DNA from: Rhodobacter sp. | GTDB lineage: Bacteria; Pseudomonadota; Alphaproteobacteria; Rhodobacterales; Rhodobacteraceae | Length of the DNA stretch: 64,000 bases | Direction: 5' to 3' | Assembly (NCBI GenBank): GCA_020637555.1 | Contig: JACKKF010000006.1 | Location: 62,001-126,000 of the forward strand | Shown: one piece after another, positions 17,757-26,411 of the stretch | Numbering within the stretch: position 1 is the stretch's first letter | Layout of the letters: every line of letters begins with the position of its first letter | The notes under the pieces: generated by a model | What the model was told of the DNA's origin: nothing | Seen by the model: only the letters and a program-made list of their open reading frames with translations | Databases searched by the model: none | Translations under genes and position numbers: made by a program

Positions 17757-19524
17757 ATGGATCAGTTTACCCTCAACCTGATCGTGGTGGGGCTTTCGTT
17801 CGCCCTCTACATCGGGATCGCGATCTGGGCCCGCGCGGGTTCGACCAGCGAATTCTACGCCGCCAACCGCGGCGTTCACCCCGTGCTGAACGGGATGGCA
17901 ACCGCCGCCGACTGGATGTCGGCCGCGTCGTTCATCTCGATGGCCGGGATCATCGCCTTTGTCGGCTATGACAACTCGACCTACCTGATGGGCTGGACCG
18001 GCGGCTATGTGCTGCTGGCGCTGCTGCTTGCGCCCTACCTGCGCAAGTTCGGCCGCTTTACCGTGCCGGACTTCATCGGCGACCGCTTCTACAGCCAGAC
18101 CGCGCGTATCGTCGCCGTCATCGCGCTGTTTCGTCATCTCGATCACCTATGTGATCGGTCAGATGGCTGGCGCCGGTGTCGCCTTCTCGCGCTTCCGGAG
18201 GTCAGCAGCTCGACCGGCCTGTGGATCGCGGCGGCGGTGGTGTTCGTCTACGCCGTTCTGGGCGGGATGAAAGGCATCACCTACACGCAGGTTGCGCAGT
18301 ATTGCGTGCTGATCGTCGCCTATACCATTCCGGCGATCTTCATCTCGCTGCAACTGACCGGCAGCTTCCTGCCCCAGATCGGCCTGTTCAGCGCCGACGC
18401 CTCAGGCACCCCCGCTGCTGACGCACCTGGATGGTCTGCTGACCGACCTGGGCTTCCGGTCGTATACCGAACACCATTCGAACACCTGGACATGGTGCTG
18501 TTCACCATGGCGCTGATGATCGGCACCGCGGGTCTGCCGCACGTCATCATCCGCTTCTTCACGGTGCCGAAAGTGTCGGATGCCCGCGCCTCGGCCGGCT
18601 GGGCGCTGGTGTTCATCGCGCTGCTCTATACGGTCGCCCCGGCGGTCGGTGCGATGGCGCGCCTGAACATCATCAACACGATCTATCCGAACGGTGTCGA
18701 TGGCACGCCGCTGGCCTATGCCGATCAGCCGGCATGGATGACCAACTGGGAAAAACACCGGCCTGCTGGCGTTCGAGGACAAGAACGGCGACGGTCTGAT
18801 CCAGTACTACAACGCCACCGATGCGATGGCCGCCACGGCTGCCGCGCGCGGCTGGAACGGCAACGAGATGACCACCTTCAACCGGGACATCCTGGTGCTG
18901 GCGAACCCGGAAATCGCGGGTCTGCCCGGCTGGGTGATCGCGCTGATCGCGGCCGGTGGTCTGGCAGCGGCCCTGTCCACGGCGGCCGGCCTGTTGCTGG
19001 CGATCTCGTCGGCGGTGTCGCATGACCTGATCAAGTCGGTGCTCAATCCGAGCATCTCGGAAAAGGGCGAGATGCTGGCTGCCCGTGTCTCGATGGCCGT
19101 CGCCATCCTGATCGCGACGCTGCTGGGTCTGAATCCTCCGGGCTTCGCCGCGCAGGTGGTGGCCATTGCGTTCGGTCTGGCGGCGGCGTCGCTGTTCCCG
19201 ACGATCATGATGGGCATCTTCTCGAAATCCATGAACTCGGCCGGTGCGGTCGCGGGCATGCTGGTCGGCCTGATCGTGGAGATGGTCTACATCTTCACCT
19301 ATGTGGGCTGGTTCTTCATCCCGGGCACGAACATGCTGGACAACAACGCGGCCAACTGGCTGTTCGGAATCCAGCCCGCGTCGTTCGGTGTGGTCGCTGC
19401 CATCCTGAACTTCCTGGTGGCCTATATCGTGCTGGCGATGACCAAGCCCGCGCCGAAGGAAATCCAGGATCTGGTGGAATCGATCCGCGTGCCGCGTGGC
19501 GCCGGTGCGGCCCAGTCGCACTGA
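17757..19524 (+). pseudogene. Sodium:solute (acetate-type) symporter, frameshifted as sequenced
   Basis: Encodes a multi-spanning cation/organic-acid symporter of the VC2705 subfamily, about 589 codons. The protein is recognisable end to end (GGYVLLALLLAPYLRKFGRFTVPDF; LDMVLFTMALMIGTAGLPHV; GLAAALSTAAGLLLAISSAVSHDL) but only by changing frame five times. The inferred lesions are an extra T at 18129-18131, a missing base near 18197, an extra C at 18409-18413, a missing C near 18485, and an extra base near 18755. The first four are two compensating pairs; the last is uncompensated, and the remainder reads in frame to 19524. Most sit in homopolymers and the coding between them is well conserved. 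This looks like base-calling error in a working gene, though true decay cannot be excluded. Confidence 0.85.
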
Positions 19525-19533
19525 TCACGATCC

Positions 19534-19559
19534 GGAGGGGCGCGCGCTTGCGCCCCTCC
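19534..19559. terminator. GC-rich stem-loop after the symporter
   Basis: GGAGGGGCGC at 19534-19543 pairs perfectly with GCGCCCCTCC at 19550-19559 around a six-base loop, ten bases after the symporter stop. There is no T-run. It could limit readthrough into the DUF294 gene. Confidence 0.6.
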
Positions 19560-19576
19560 ATCCCCTCTCTGGCTGA

Positions 19577-21412
19577 ATGGTGCAACCGATGGAATCGCAG
19601 GTCGTGACGATCCAGGCCTTCCTCGAAGCGGTGCATCCCTATGACAGCCTGCCACGGGACGAACTGGCGCGGGTCGCCGGTTCCTTCGGTCGCAGGGAAT
19701 ACGCGGCCGGCGAGCAGATCTATGCGCTGGGCGAGCCGCTCAAGGGTCTGTTCCTGATCAAGCGTGGCGCGGTCGAGGTGACGGATGCCAATGGCGCGCT
19801 GGTGTCGGTGCTGGGGCCCCGCAACTCGTTCGGCGAACGGGGCCTCTTGCGCGATGGGCTGGCGGTGACATCGGCCCATGCGGTCGAAAAGACCGTGGTG
19901 CTGATGCTGCCCGAGGGGGAGCTGAGGCACCTCATGGCCAATGTTCCCGCCTTTGCCCGCTTTTTCAACCGGTCACGTCCGGCGGAAGGGCGCGATGCCG
20001 ACCTGGCCACGCTCAAGGTGGGCGATCTGATGACCCGTGGGCCGGTCAGCCTGCCGCCGGAAGCGTCCGTCGCCGAGGTCGCGCGCCTGATGCGCGACAA
20101 GCATGTGTCCTCGGTGGCGATCACCCGGGACGGCGCGCTCCTGGGGCTGATCACCACCCGCGACCTGACCGAACGGGTGCTGGCCGAGGGGTTGGGTCTT
20201 GATACGCCGGTTCAACAGGTGATGACGCCGGACCCGGTCTCGTTGGGCCCCGAGGCGCTGGGATCGGACATTCTTCATGCGATGCTGGAGCGCCGCATTG
20301 GTCATCTGCCTGTCGTGCAGGACGGCAAGCTGAAAGGCATGATTACCCAGACCGACCTGACGCGCTTTCAGGCTGTCAGTTCGGCGCAGCTGGTTCGCGA
20401 TGTGGCCAGCGCCGAAACGCCCGAGGAAATGGCCGAGGTCACCGCCCGCATTCCGCGCCTGCTGCAGCAACTGGTTGCCGCGCACAACGCGCACGAGGTT
20501 GTCACGCGACTGATCACCGACATCGCCGACACGGTGACGCGCCGGCTTCTGAAACTGGCCGAGGCCCAGCTTGGCGCGCCGCCGGTGCCCTATCTTTGGC
20601 TGGCCTGCGGCAGCCAGGGCCGGCAGGAACAGACCGGCGTCAGCGATCAGGACAATTGCCTGATCCTCGATGATGCGGCGACGGCCGATGATCGCCTGTA
20701 TTTCAAGGCGCTGGCAAAATTCGTGTCGGACGGGCTGAACGCGGCGGGCTATGTCTATTGCCCCGGCGACATGATGGCCACCGCCGACCGCTGGTGCCAG
20801 CCAAAGGCCACCTGGCAGCGGTATTTCCGCGGCTGGATCGACACGCCCAGCCCCGAAGCGCAGATGCTGGCGTCGGTCATGTTCGATCTGCGGCCGATCG
20901 GCGGGCAGCCGTCGCTGTTCCGTGACCTTCAGGAAGAAACGCTCGAGGCGGCGTCGAAGAACTCGATCTTTGTCGCGCACATGATCTCGAACTCGTTGAA
21001 GCATCACCCGCCGCTGGGGCTGCTGCGGGGATTTGCCACGATCCGCTCGGGCGAGCACAAGAACCATGTGGACATGAAACACAACGGCGTGGTGCCGGTG
21101 ACGGATATCGCCCGCATCTATGCCCTGACCGGCAAGCTGACCGAGGTGAACACCCGCGCCCGGATCGAGGCGGGCGAAGCCGCGGGCGTGGTGTCGGTCT
21201 CCGGGGCGCGCGATCTGATCGAAGCCTATGACCTGATCGCCCGGCTTCGGTTGGAAAACCAGGCCGCGCTGGTCAAATCGGGCCGAAAGCCCGACAATTT
21301 CCTGGCCCCGTCGGACCTGTCGGATTTCGAGCGCAGCCATCTGCGCGACGCCTTTGTCGTGGTGCGCACGATGCAATCGGCGCTGGGCCAGCGGGCAGGG
21401 GCACTGGGATGA
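19577..21412 (+). CDS. cNMP-binding/CBS/DUF294 nucleotidyltransferase-like protein
   Basis: A 611-residue signalling-type protein. Residues about 20-130 form a cyclic-nucleotide-binding fold (GLFLIKRGAVEV, NSFGERGLL), 146-270 a pair of CBS domains (LKVGDLMTRGPVSL, VQQVMTPDPVSL), 290-430 the DUF294 domain with a GlnD-like nucleotidyltransferase motif CGSQGRQEQTGVSDQDN (344-360), and the rest DUF294-C. The family commonly sits beside DUF4212/symporter pairs, and is thought to tune transport or acetate metabolism from ligand input. Whether the transferase is active, and on what protein, is unknown. The start at 19577 lacks a good ribosome-binding site; Met5 is an alternative. Confidence 0.88.
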   Translation: MVQPMESQVVTIQAFLEAVHPYDSLPRDELARVAGSFGRREYAAGEQIYALGEPLKGLFLIKRGAVEVTDANGALVSVLGPRNSFGERGLLRDGLAVTSAHAVEKTVVLMLPEGELRHLMANVPAFARFFNRSRPAEGRDADLATLKVGDLMTRGPVSLPPEASVAEVARLMRDKHVSSVAITRDGALLGLITTRDLTERVLAEGLGLDTPVQQVMTPDPVSLGPEALGSDILHAMLERRIGHLPVVQDGKLKGMITQTDLTRFQAVSSAQLVRDVASAETPEEMAEVTARIPRLLQQLVAAHNAHEVVTRLITDIADTVTRRLLKLAEAQLGAPPVPYLWLACGSQGRQEQTGVSDQDNCLILDDAATADDRLYFKALAKFVSDGLNAAGYVYCPGDMMATADRWCQPKATWQRYFRGWIDTPSPEAQMLASVMFDLRPIGGQPSLFRDLQEETLEAASKNSIFVAHMISNSLKHHPPLGLLRGFATIRSGEHKNHVDMKHNGVVPVTDIARIYALTGKLTEVNTRARIEAGEAAGVVSVSGARDLIEAYDLIARLRLENQAALVKSGRKPDNFLAPSDLSDFERSHLRDAFVVVRTMQSALGQRAGALG

Positions 21413-21428
21413 ACAGAGAGGCCACCGC

Positions 21429-21983
21429 ATGGTGATCGACTTTATCGGTGCGTTGGCCTCGGGGCTGGGGCTGCTGGGGCTGGTGATGCTGATCAACCGG
21501 GTGGTCCTGCGGGGCCGGTTCGGGCGCTGGATCTATCCCGCCACCGTCGCCCTGGGAATGGTCGCCTACACCGTCTGGGCGGAATACACCTGGCCGACCC
21601 GCACGATGGAGGCCCAGCCGCAACTGCTGCTGGCCGGCGAAAACGCCGAAAGCGTTGTCTATCGGCCCTGGACCTATCTGTGGCCGCAGGTATCCGTGAT
21701 GATCGCCGTGGACCGGTCGGAAACCCGGGTCAACCCCGCCTTTCCGCATCTGGTGATGACCCAGGTCGTGCGGCTGGCACGCTGGCAGCCGGTGCGCGGT
21801 TATCTGACGGTGTTCGATTGCGAGGGCAACGCCCGGGCCCTGATGGGCGAAGGCGTTGAATTGAGTGCGGACGGGGCGCTGGAGGGGGCGACCTGGGAAC
21901 CGCTGAATGCCGAGGACCCGGTGCTGCGCGCCGCGTGTTCGGTTGCGGAGGAGATCGAAAATGACCGAGGCAGCGGAACGTAA
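21429..21983 (+). CDS. Small membrane protein of unknown function
   Basis: A 184-residue protein with two N-terminal transmembrane helices (about residues 4-24 and 35-52) and a soluble C-terminal domain starting near the ENAESVVYRPWTYLWPQ segment. I do not recognise a family. It follows the DUF294 gene by 16 bases with GAGAGG upstream, and its last 23 bases overlap the receiver gene, so it belongs to the same operon. By position it could be a membrane partner of the kinase-exonuclease protein two genes on, but nothing in the sequence shows this directly. Confidence 0.75.
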   Translation: MVIDFIGALASGLGLLGLVMLINRVVLRGRFGRWIYPATVALGMVAYTVWAEYTWPTRTMEAQPQLLLAGENAESVVYRPWTYLWPQVSVMIAVDRSETRVNPAFPHLVMTQVVRLARWQPVRGYLTVFDCEGNARALMGEGVELSADGALEGATWEPLNAEDPVLRAACSVAEEIENDRGSGT

Positions 21984-22392
21984 GCGCATTCTGGTCGTCG
22001 AGGACGAGGACAACATCGCCGTCGCCCTGGACTATCTGATGACCCGCGAAGGGTATGACCAAAGCCGCATCGCCACGGGTGCCGGCGCGGTGGATCTGAT
22101 CCGTGAATCGCGGCCCGATCTGGTGCTGCTGGACGTGATGCTGCCAGAGGTCTCGGGCTATGAAATCTGCCAGAACGTGCGGCTGGACCCCGGTCTGAAC
22201 GACGTCAAGATCCTGATGATGACGGCGCGCGGCTCGGCCATGGAACGGCGCAAGGGGTTGGCGATGGGGGCCGATGGCTTCATTTCCAAGCCCTTCGAAC
22301 TGAAGGCGCTGCGCGCCGAGGTGCGCCGGATCCTGGCTGGAGAACCCGCACCCGCCGACCGTGACGCGCCCGGCGAGGCGCGCCATGCTTGA
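21961..22392 (+). CDS. Single-domain response regulator
   Basis: A 143-residue receiver with no output domain. The acidic pocket is E14-D15, the phosphoacceptor is D58 (LVLLDVMLP), the switch threonine is T88 (MMTARG) and the conserved lysine is K110 (ISKPFE), so it looks competent for phosphorylation. The tail after about residue 128 is a short charged extension. The gene starts inside the preceding one and its stop overlaps the start of the kinase-exonuclease gene at 22385. A receiver-only protein translated with a degenerate kinase suggests protein-protein signalling, with the phosphodonor possibly another kinase. Confidence 0.9.
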   Translation: MTEAAERKRILVVEDEDNIAVALDYLMTREGYDQSRIATGAGAVDLIRESRPDLVLLDVMLPEVSGYEICQNVRLDPGLNDVKILMMTARGSAMERRKGLAMGADGFISKPFELKALRAEVRRILAGEPAPADRDAPGEARHA

Positions 22393-24472
22393 CCGGCTGA
22401 GCCTGCGCCTGCGGATCCTGCTGTTCTTTGTCGCGCTGGCGGTGGGGGCGGTGGCGGCCATCGCCGGGGGCCTCTGGTTCGCCTTGCAGCGCGACGGCGG
22501 CCAGACCGTGCCGCCGGCGCTGATCTCGGGCGGGCTGATCGCGGCGTTTCTGGTTCTGGGGCTCGTCACCTGGGTCTGGTTTCTGTTCGACCAGAATGTC
22601 GCCCGCGCGATCGAGGCCCTGGCCTCGGCCATCCGCGCCCGCGTCCATGCCGGGATCGAGCACGACCTGGCCGCCGAGGCCCGGGCCGCGCGGTATCTGG
22701 GCGATCTCGCGCCCGCGGCCACGGCGGTGACGCGCACCCTGGTCGAGACCCGCAACGCCCTGGCCGAATCCGTCGCCCGGGAAACCACGCGCCTTGCGGC
22801 CGAGAAGTCCCGGCTCGAAACCTTGCTGGCGGATGTCCCGGTGGCGGTGCTGCTGTGCACGGCGGACCACCAGCTTGTGTTCTACAACGGTCAGGCTGTG
22901 GATATTCTGGGCGGTGGCACCGCGCCGGGACTGGACCGCAACCTGCTGGACTATCTGCGCGACGGGCCGATCCGGCACGCCTATGACCGTCTGGTGGGGG
23001 CGGGGGATCCTGACATGGCCTCGGATCTTCTGTGCGCGACGGTGTCGGGTGGGCGGCTTCTGGCCGGTCGGATGCGCGTGCTCAGGCGCCGCGAGGAAGG
23101 GATCGCGCCGGGCTATGTGCTGACCCTGCGTGACGTGACCGCCGACATCGCCGCCCACACCAGCCGCGAGGCCCTGCTGGCCGAAGTCTTTGATCGTGTG
23201 CGCCGCCCTGCCGCGAACCTGCAGACCGTGATCGGCGTGTTGTCGGAACTCGAAGGCGCGCAGGATGCGCCCGACCTCAGCGCGGCGATGCTGGACGAGG
23301 TGGGGGCCCTGACCCAGGCGATCACCGAGCTGGGCGCGCGCTATGATGCCGTGCAGTCCGACTGGCGGCCACTGGTCGCGACCCGGTCGGCGGATCTTCT
23401 GGACGGCCTGAAAGGCCGCCTGCAGGCTGAAGGGTTGGCGCTGGAGACCGAGGGACCCGAACTGATCGTGCAGGTGGACGGCTTTGAAATCGTCGCGTTC
23501 TGGGCCTGGCTTGCCGGCCGCCTTGCCGCAGAGGGAACCGCCCGTGCCTTTCGCCTGGTCCTGGACGAGGAGGATGGCCCCGGGGCGGTGATGCGCCTGT
23601 GCTGGGATGGGGCGCCGCTGTCGGTGGGGCGCCTGGATCAATGGTTGACCGAACCGCTGGGGACGGCGACCGGCGAATTGACCGCCCGCGCCGTGCTGAA
23701 GACTCACGCGACCGAGGCCTGGCCAGAGCAGGTGAACGATCGCAGCGCCGTGGTCATGCCGATCCGCAATGCCCGCCGCGCCGGCCGCCGGCCGCCGCCG
23801 ATCGCGCGCAAGGTGGTCTATGACTTCGATCTGCTGTCCAAGGCCCGCAATGCCGCGGTCGCCGACACCCCGCTGTCGAGCCTGACCTTCGTGGTGTTCG
23901 ATACCGAAACCACCGGACTGTCGCCCGCGACCGACGAAATCGTGCAGATCGCCGGGGTGCGCCTGGTGAACGGCAAGCGCGTCGAGACCGAGGTTTTCGA
24001 CACGCTGGTGAACCCCGGACGGGGGATCCCGCCGGCCTCGACCGATGTGCACGGGATCAATGACAGCATGGTCGTGGGCGCCCCCGATATCGTCGAAGCC
24101 GGGCGCCGGTTCCACAAATTCGCCGAGGGCGCCGTGCTGGTTGCCCATAACGCGCCCTTTGACATGGAATTCCTGCGCCGCAAGGAAAGTGCGATGGGCC
24201 TGGCGTTTGATCATCCGATCCTGGATACGGTTCTGCTGAGCGCGGTGGTCTATGGTCAGACCGAACACCATTCGCTGGATGCGCTGACGGCGCGGCTGGG
24301 GATCACGATCCCCGAGGAAGCGCGCCATACCGCCATCGGCGACACGGTGGCGACCGCCGATGCGTTCCTGAAGCTGGTGCCCATGCTGCGCGCGCGCGGT
24401 CTGGAAACCTTTGGCGAGGTGGTGGCCGAGGTGCGCAAGCATGGCCGGCTGCTGAAGGATCTGAACGGCTGA
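22385..24472 (+). CDS. Membrane degenerate-kinase/PAS protein fused to a DnaQ-type 3'-5' exonuclease
   Basis: A 695-residue fusion. Two transmembrane helices (about 9-33 and 45-68) are followed by a HAMP-like/coiled stretch, a PAS-like segment (about 145-255) and a histidine-kinase dimerisation-like helix (262-290). In that helix the expected phosphoacceptor His is replaced by D270 (FDRVRRPAANL). A weak ATPase-like region (335-460) lacks clear N and G boxes. Residues 500-675 form a DEDDh exonuclease with an intact set: D506 and E508 (FDTETTGL), D593 (HNAPFDMEF), H648 and D653 (HTAIGD). So the nuclease should be active while the kinase is probably dead. It ends the operon with the DUF294 and receiver genes. 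Confidence 0.88.
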   Translation: MLDRLSLRLRILLFFVALAVGAVAAIAGGLWFALQRDGGQTVPPALISGGLIAAFLVLGLVTWVWFLFDQNVARAIEALASAIRARVHAGIEHDLAAEARAARYLGDLAPAATAVTRTLVETRNALAESVARETTRLAAEKSRLETLLADVPVAVLLCTADHQLVFYNGQAVDILGGGTAPGLDRNLLDYLRDGPIRHAYDRLVGAGDPDMASDLLCATVSGGRLLAGRMRVLRRREEGIAPGYVLTLRDVTADIAAHTSREALLAEVFDRVRRPAANLQTVIGVLSELEGAQDAPDLSAAMLDEVGALTQAITELGARYDAVQSDWRPLVATRSADLLDGLKGRLQAEGLALETEGPELIVQVDGFEIVAFWAWLAGRLAAEGTARAFRLVLDEEDGPGAVMRLCWDGAPLSVGRLDQWLTEPLGTATGELTARAVLKTHATEAWPEQVNDRSAVVMPIRNARRAGRRPPPIARKVVYDFDLLSKARNAAVADTPLSSLTFVVFDTETTGLSPATDEIVQIAGVRLVNGKRVETEVFDTLVNPGRGIPPASTDVHGINDSMVVGAPDIVEAGRRFHKFAEGAVLVAHNAPFDMEFLRRKESAMGLAFDHPILDTVLLSAVVYGQTEHHSLDALTARLGITIPEEARHTAIGDTVATADAFLKLVPMLRARGLETFGEVVAEVRKHGRLLKDLNG

Positions 24473-24485
24473 CCACGGGACGGAC

Positions 24486-24506
24486 GGTGGGTGCAGAGCA
24501 CCCACC
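24486..24506. terminator. Stem-loop after the exonuclease gene
   Basis: GGTGGGTGC at 24486 pairs perfectly with GCACCCACC ending at 24506 around an AGA loop, 13 bases past the stop. No strong T-run follows. Confidence 0.6.
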
Positions 24507-24551
24507 CTACAGGGTGTTTGCCTGCGATGTCAGCCGCGCTAGACTGCGACC

Positions 24552-24971
24552 ATGACCCAGCACATAGACCCCACAAGGGACAGCTTCGCCCGGTTCAAGG
24601 ATCTGCCGCGCGATCAGCCGATCCACATGCTGAACCTCATCCGCCTGCGCGATCAGGCCGCCTATCCGGACGGGCGGGCGGTCAGCGGAGCCGCGGCTTA
24701 CCAGACCTATGCGCGCGAAAGCGGGCCGATCTTCGTGGCGCTGGGGGGCCGGATCCTGTGGAGCGGCCGTCCCGAGGGCATGCTGATCGGCCCTGACTCA
24801 GAAAGCTGGGATATCGCGTTTGTCGCCGCCTATCCCGACGCGCAGGCGATGATCGACATGATCCGCAATCCCGACTATCAGGCGGCCGCGCGCCACCGCA
24901 CGGCGGCGGTCGCCGACTCGCGCCTGATCCGCATGGCGCCGAACCCGAAAGGGGACGGGTTCGGCGGGTGA
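24552..24971 (+). CDS. DUF1330 domain-containing protein
   Basis: A 139-residue ferredoxin-like (dimeric alpha-beta barrel) protein. HMLNLIRLRDQAAYPDG (about residues 25-41) and the later YPDAQAMIDMIRNPDYQ are DUF1330 hallmarks. Proteins of this family are small, cytosolic and of unknown catalytic role. It stands alone, 79 bases after the exonuclease gene and beyond a hairpin, and converges on the sqr gene with only 7 bases between stops. No regulatory clue is visible. Confidence 0.88.
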   Translation: MTQHIDPTRDSFARFKDLPRDQPIHMLNLIRLRDQAAYPDGRAVSGAAAYQTYARESGPIFVALGGRILWSGRPEGMLIGPDSESWDIAFVAAYPDAQAMIDMIRNPDYQAAARHRTAAVADSRLIRMAPNPKGDGFGG

Positions 24972-24978
24972 GGACAGG

Positions 24979-26262
24979 TCAGCCCTTGGTGGTTTCCTTG
25001 AGCTTGTCGATCCCCAGCGTCTTGAGCGCCAGCGATTCATAGAAGGGTTCCGAGGTGCCCTTCTTGATCTTGCGCAGGAAATACTTTTCGAACCCGACCT
25101 TGGCCAGATGCACCCATTTGCCCGAGGACGACCAGTTCACGTTGCGCGGCGGGATCTGCGGCTGGGCGACAAAGGCCACGCCGGAATCGCCGAAATCGGC
25201 CAGACACACGGCGTTCCACGATCCGACCTCGTCCGGTTCCTGCCCTTTCAGCAGCGCGGCGATGTTGTGCGCCGTCGCGGTCACCATGCTTTCAATCATG
25301 AAGCCGGTCTTGGGCACGCCACAGGGCACGGGCGTGGGGCCGGTGGGCGGGATCGCCACGCAGACGCCGACCGAAAAGATGTTCTGATACCTTGGGTTGC
25401 GCTGGTGCTTGTCGACGATGACAAAGCCGCGGGGATTCACCAGCCCCTCGATCCCCATCAGCGGCTTGATCCCCCGGAACGCGGGCAGCATCATCGCGAA
25501 GCCAAAGGGCAGTTCCTTCTCTGCCTTGACCGAGCCGTCCTCGGCGATCTCCTCGACCACCATCTTGCCCTCGTCGACGCGCTTGACCCTGGACGAGGTC
25601 ATGAACTTGACGTGCTTTTCGCGCATCTCGGATTCCAGCAGGCCCTTGGTATCGCCCACCCCGTCCAGGCCCAGATGCCCGACATAGGGTTCGGCGGTGA
25701 CAAAGGTCATCGGCACCTTGTCGCGGATCTTGCGGCGGCGCAGTTCGGTTTCGACGATGAACAGGAATTCATAGGCCGGACCGAAACAGCTGGCGCCCTG
25801 CACCGCGCCGATGATGACGGGGCCGGGGTTCTGGCAGAAGGCTTCGAATTTCTCGCGCGCGGCCAGGGCATGATCGACATGGCAGACCGATTGCGTGTGC
25901 CCGTCAGGGCCCAGGCCCTCGATCTCGTCAAAGGCCAGTTCGGGCCCCGTCGCGATCACCAGATAGTCATAGTCGATGCTGCGCCCGTCGCTCAAGGCGA
26001 TGCGATTCTCGTCGGCATGCAGCTTTTCGGCTGCGACGGGAATGAAATCGATGTTCTTCTTGCGCAGGATCGGATCCAGATCGACCGAGATGTCCTCTTT
26101 CTGGCGCCAGCCGACGGCGATCCATGGGTTCGAGGGCACGAAGTGATACTTCGGGTCCTTGGTGACGACGGTGATCTTGTGGTCCTTGCCGATCTGATCG
26201 CGCAACTCGTAGGCCATGATGGACCCGCCCAAGCCTGCGCCCAATACGACGATATGTGCCAT
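24979..26262 (-). CDS. sqr: Sulfide:quinone oxidoreductase
   Basis: Membrane-associated FAD enzyme that oxidises sulfide to zero-valent sulfur and passes electrons to quinone. It has 427 residues, the size of Rhodobacter capsulatus SQR. The Rossmann motif VVLGAGLGGS is at residues 5-14, and cysteines fall at 127, 159 and 353, the three redox-essential positions known in the R. capsulatus enzyme. VCVAIPPTGPTPVPCG (300-315) is a family segment in the FAD/quinone region. It is a single-gene unit between the DUF1330 gene and phaZ. An inverted repeat 57-86 bases upstream may be its operator. No sulfur-globule or sox genes are nearby, so detoxification or accessory energy gain is likely. Confidence 0.92.
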   Translation of the reverse strand: MAHIVVLGAGLGGSIMAYELRDQIGKDHKITVVTKDPKYHFVPSNPWIAVGWRQKEDISVDLDPILRKKNIDFIPVAAEKLHADENRIALSDGRSIDYDYLVIATGPELAFDEIEGLGPDGHTQSVCHVDHALAAREKFEAFCQNPGPVIIGAVQGASCFGPAYEFLFIVETELRRRKIRDKVPMTFVTAEPYVGHLGLDGVGDTKGLLESEMREKHVKFMTSSRVKRVDEGKMVVEEIAEDGSVKAEKELPFGFAMMLPAFRGIKPLMGIEGLVNPRGFVIVDKHQRNPRYQNIFSVGVCVAIPPTGPTPVPCGVPKTGFMIESMVTATAHNIAALLKGQEPDEVGSWNAVCLADFGDSGVAFVAQPQIPPRNVNWSSSGKWVHLAKVGFEKYFLRKIKKGTSEPFYESLALKTLGIDKLKETTKG

Positions 26263-26318
26263 TGCGAAAACTCCCCCTGACGCCAGTTGACGTTGGGGGA
26301 ATTGAATGCCGCTTGTCG

Positions 26319-26348
26319 GCTCATATCAAGAAAAATCAGAATATGAGC
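26319..26348. promoter_or_regulatory. Inverted repeat upstream of sqr
   Basis: GCTCATAT at 26319-26326 is mirrored by ATATGAGC at 26341-26348 with a 14-base AT-rich spacer, lying 57-86 bases upstream of the sqr start. Position and symmetry fit an operator for a sulfide-responsive ArsR-type repressor (SqrR/BigR), but no regulator gene is adjacent and the match to known sites is partial. It also lies just past the phaZ 3' end. Confidence 0.45.
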
Positions 26349-26411
26349 AGATGATTCGGGTTTTCCGATGGGCCGGCGCGGCGGGTTTGCCCGCGCCGGA
26401 CCCGGGTGCCG

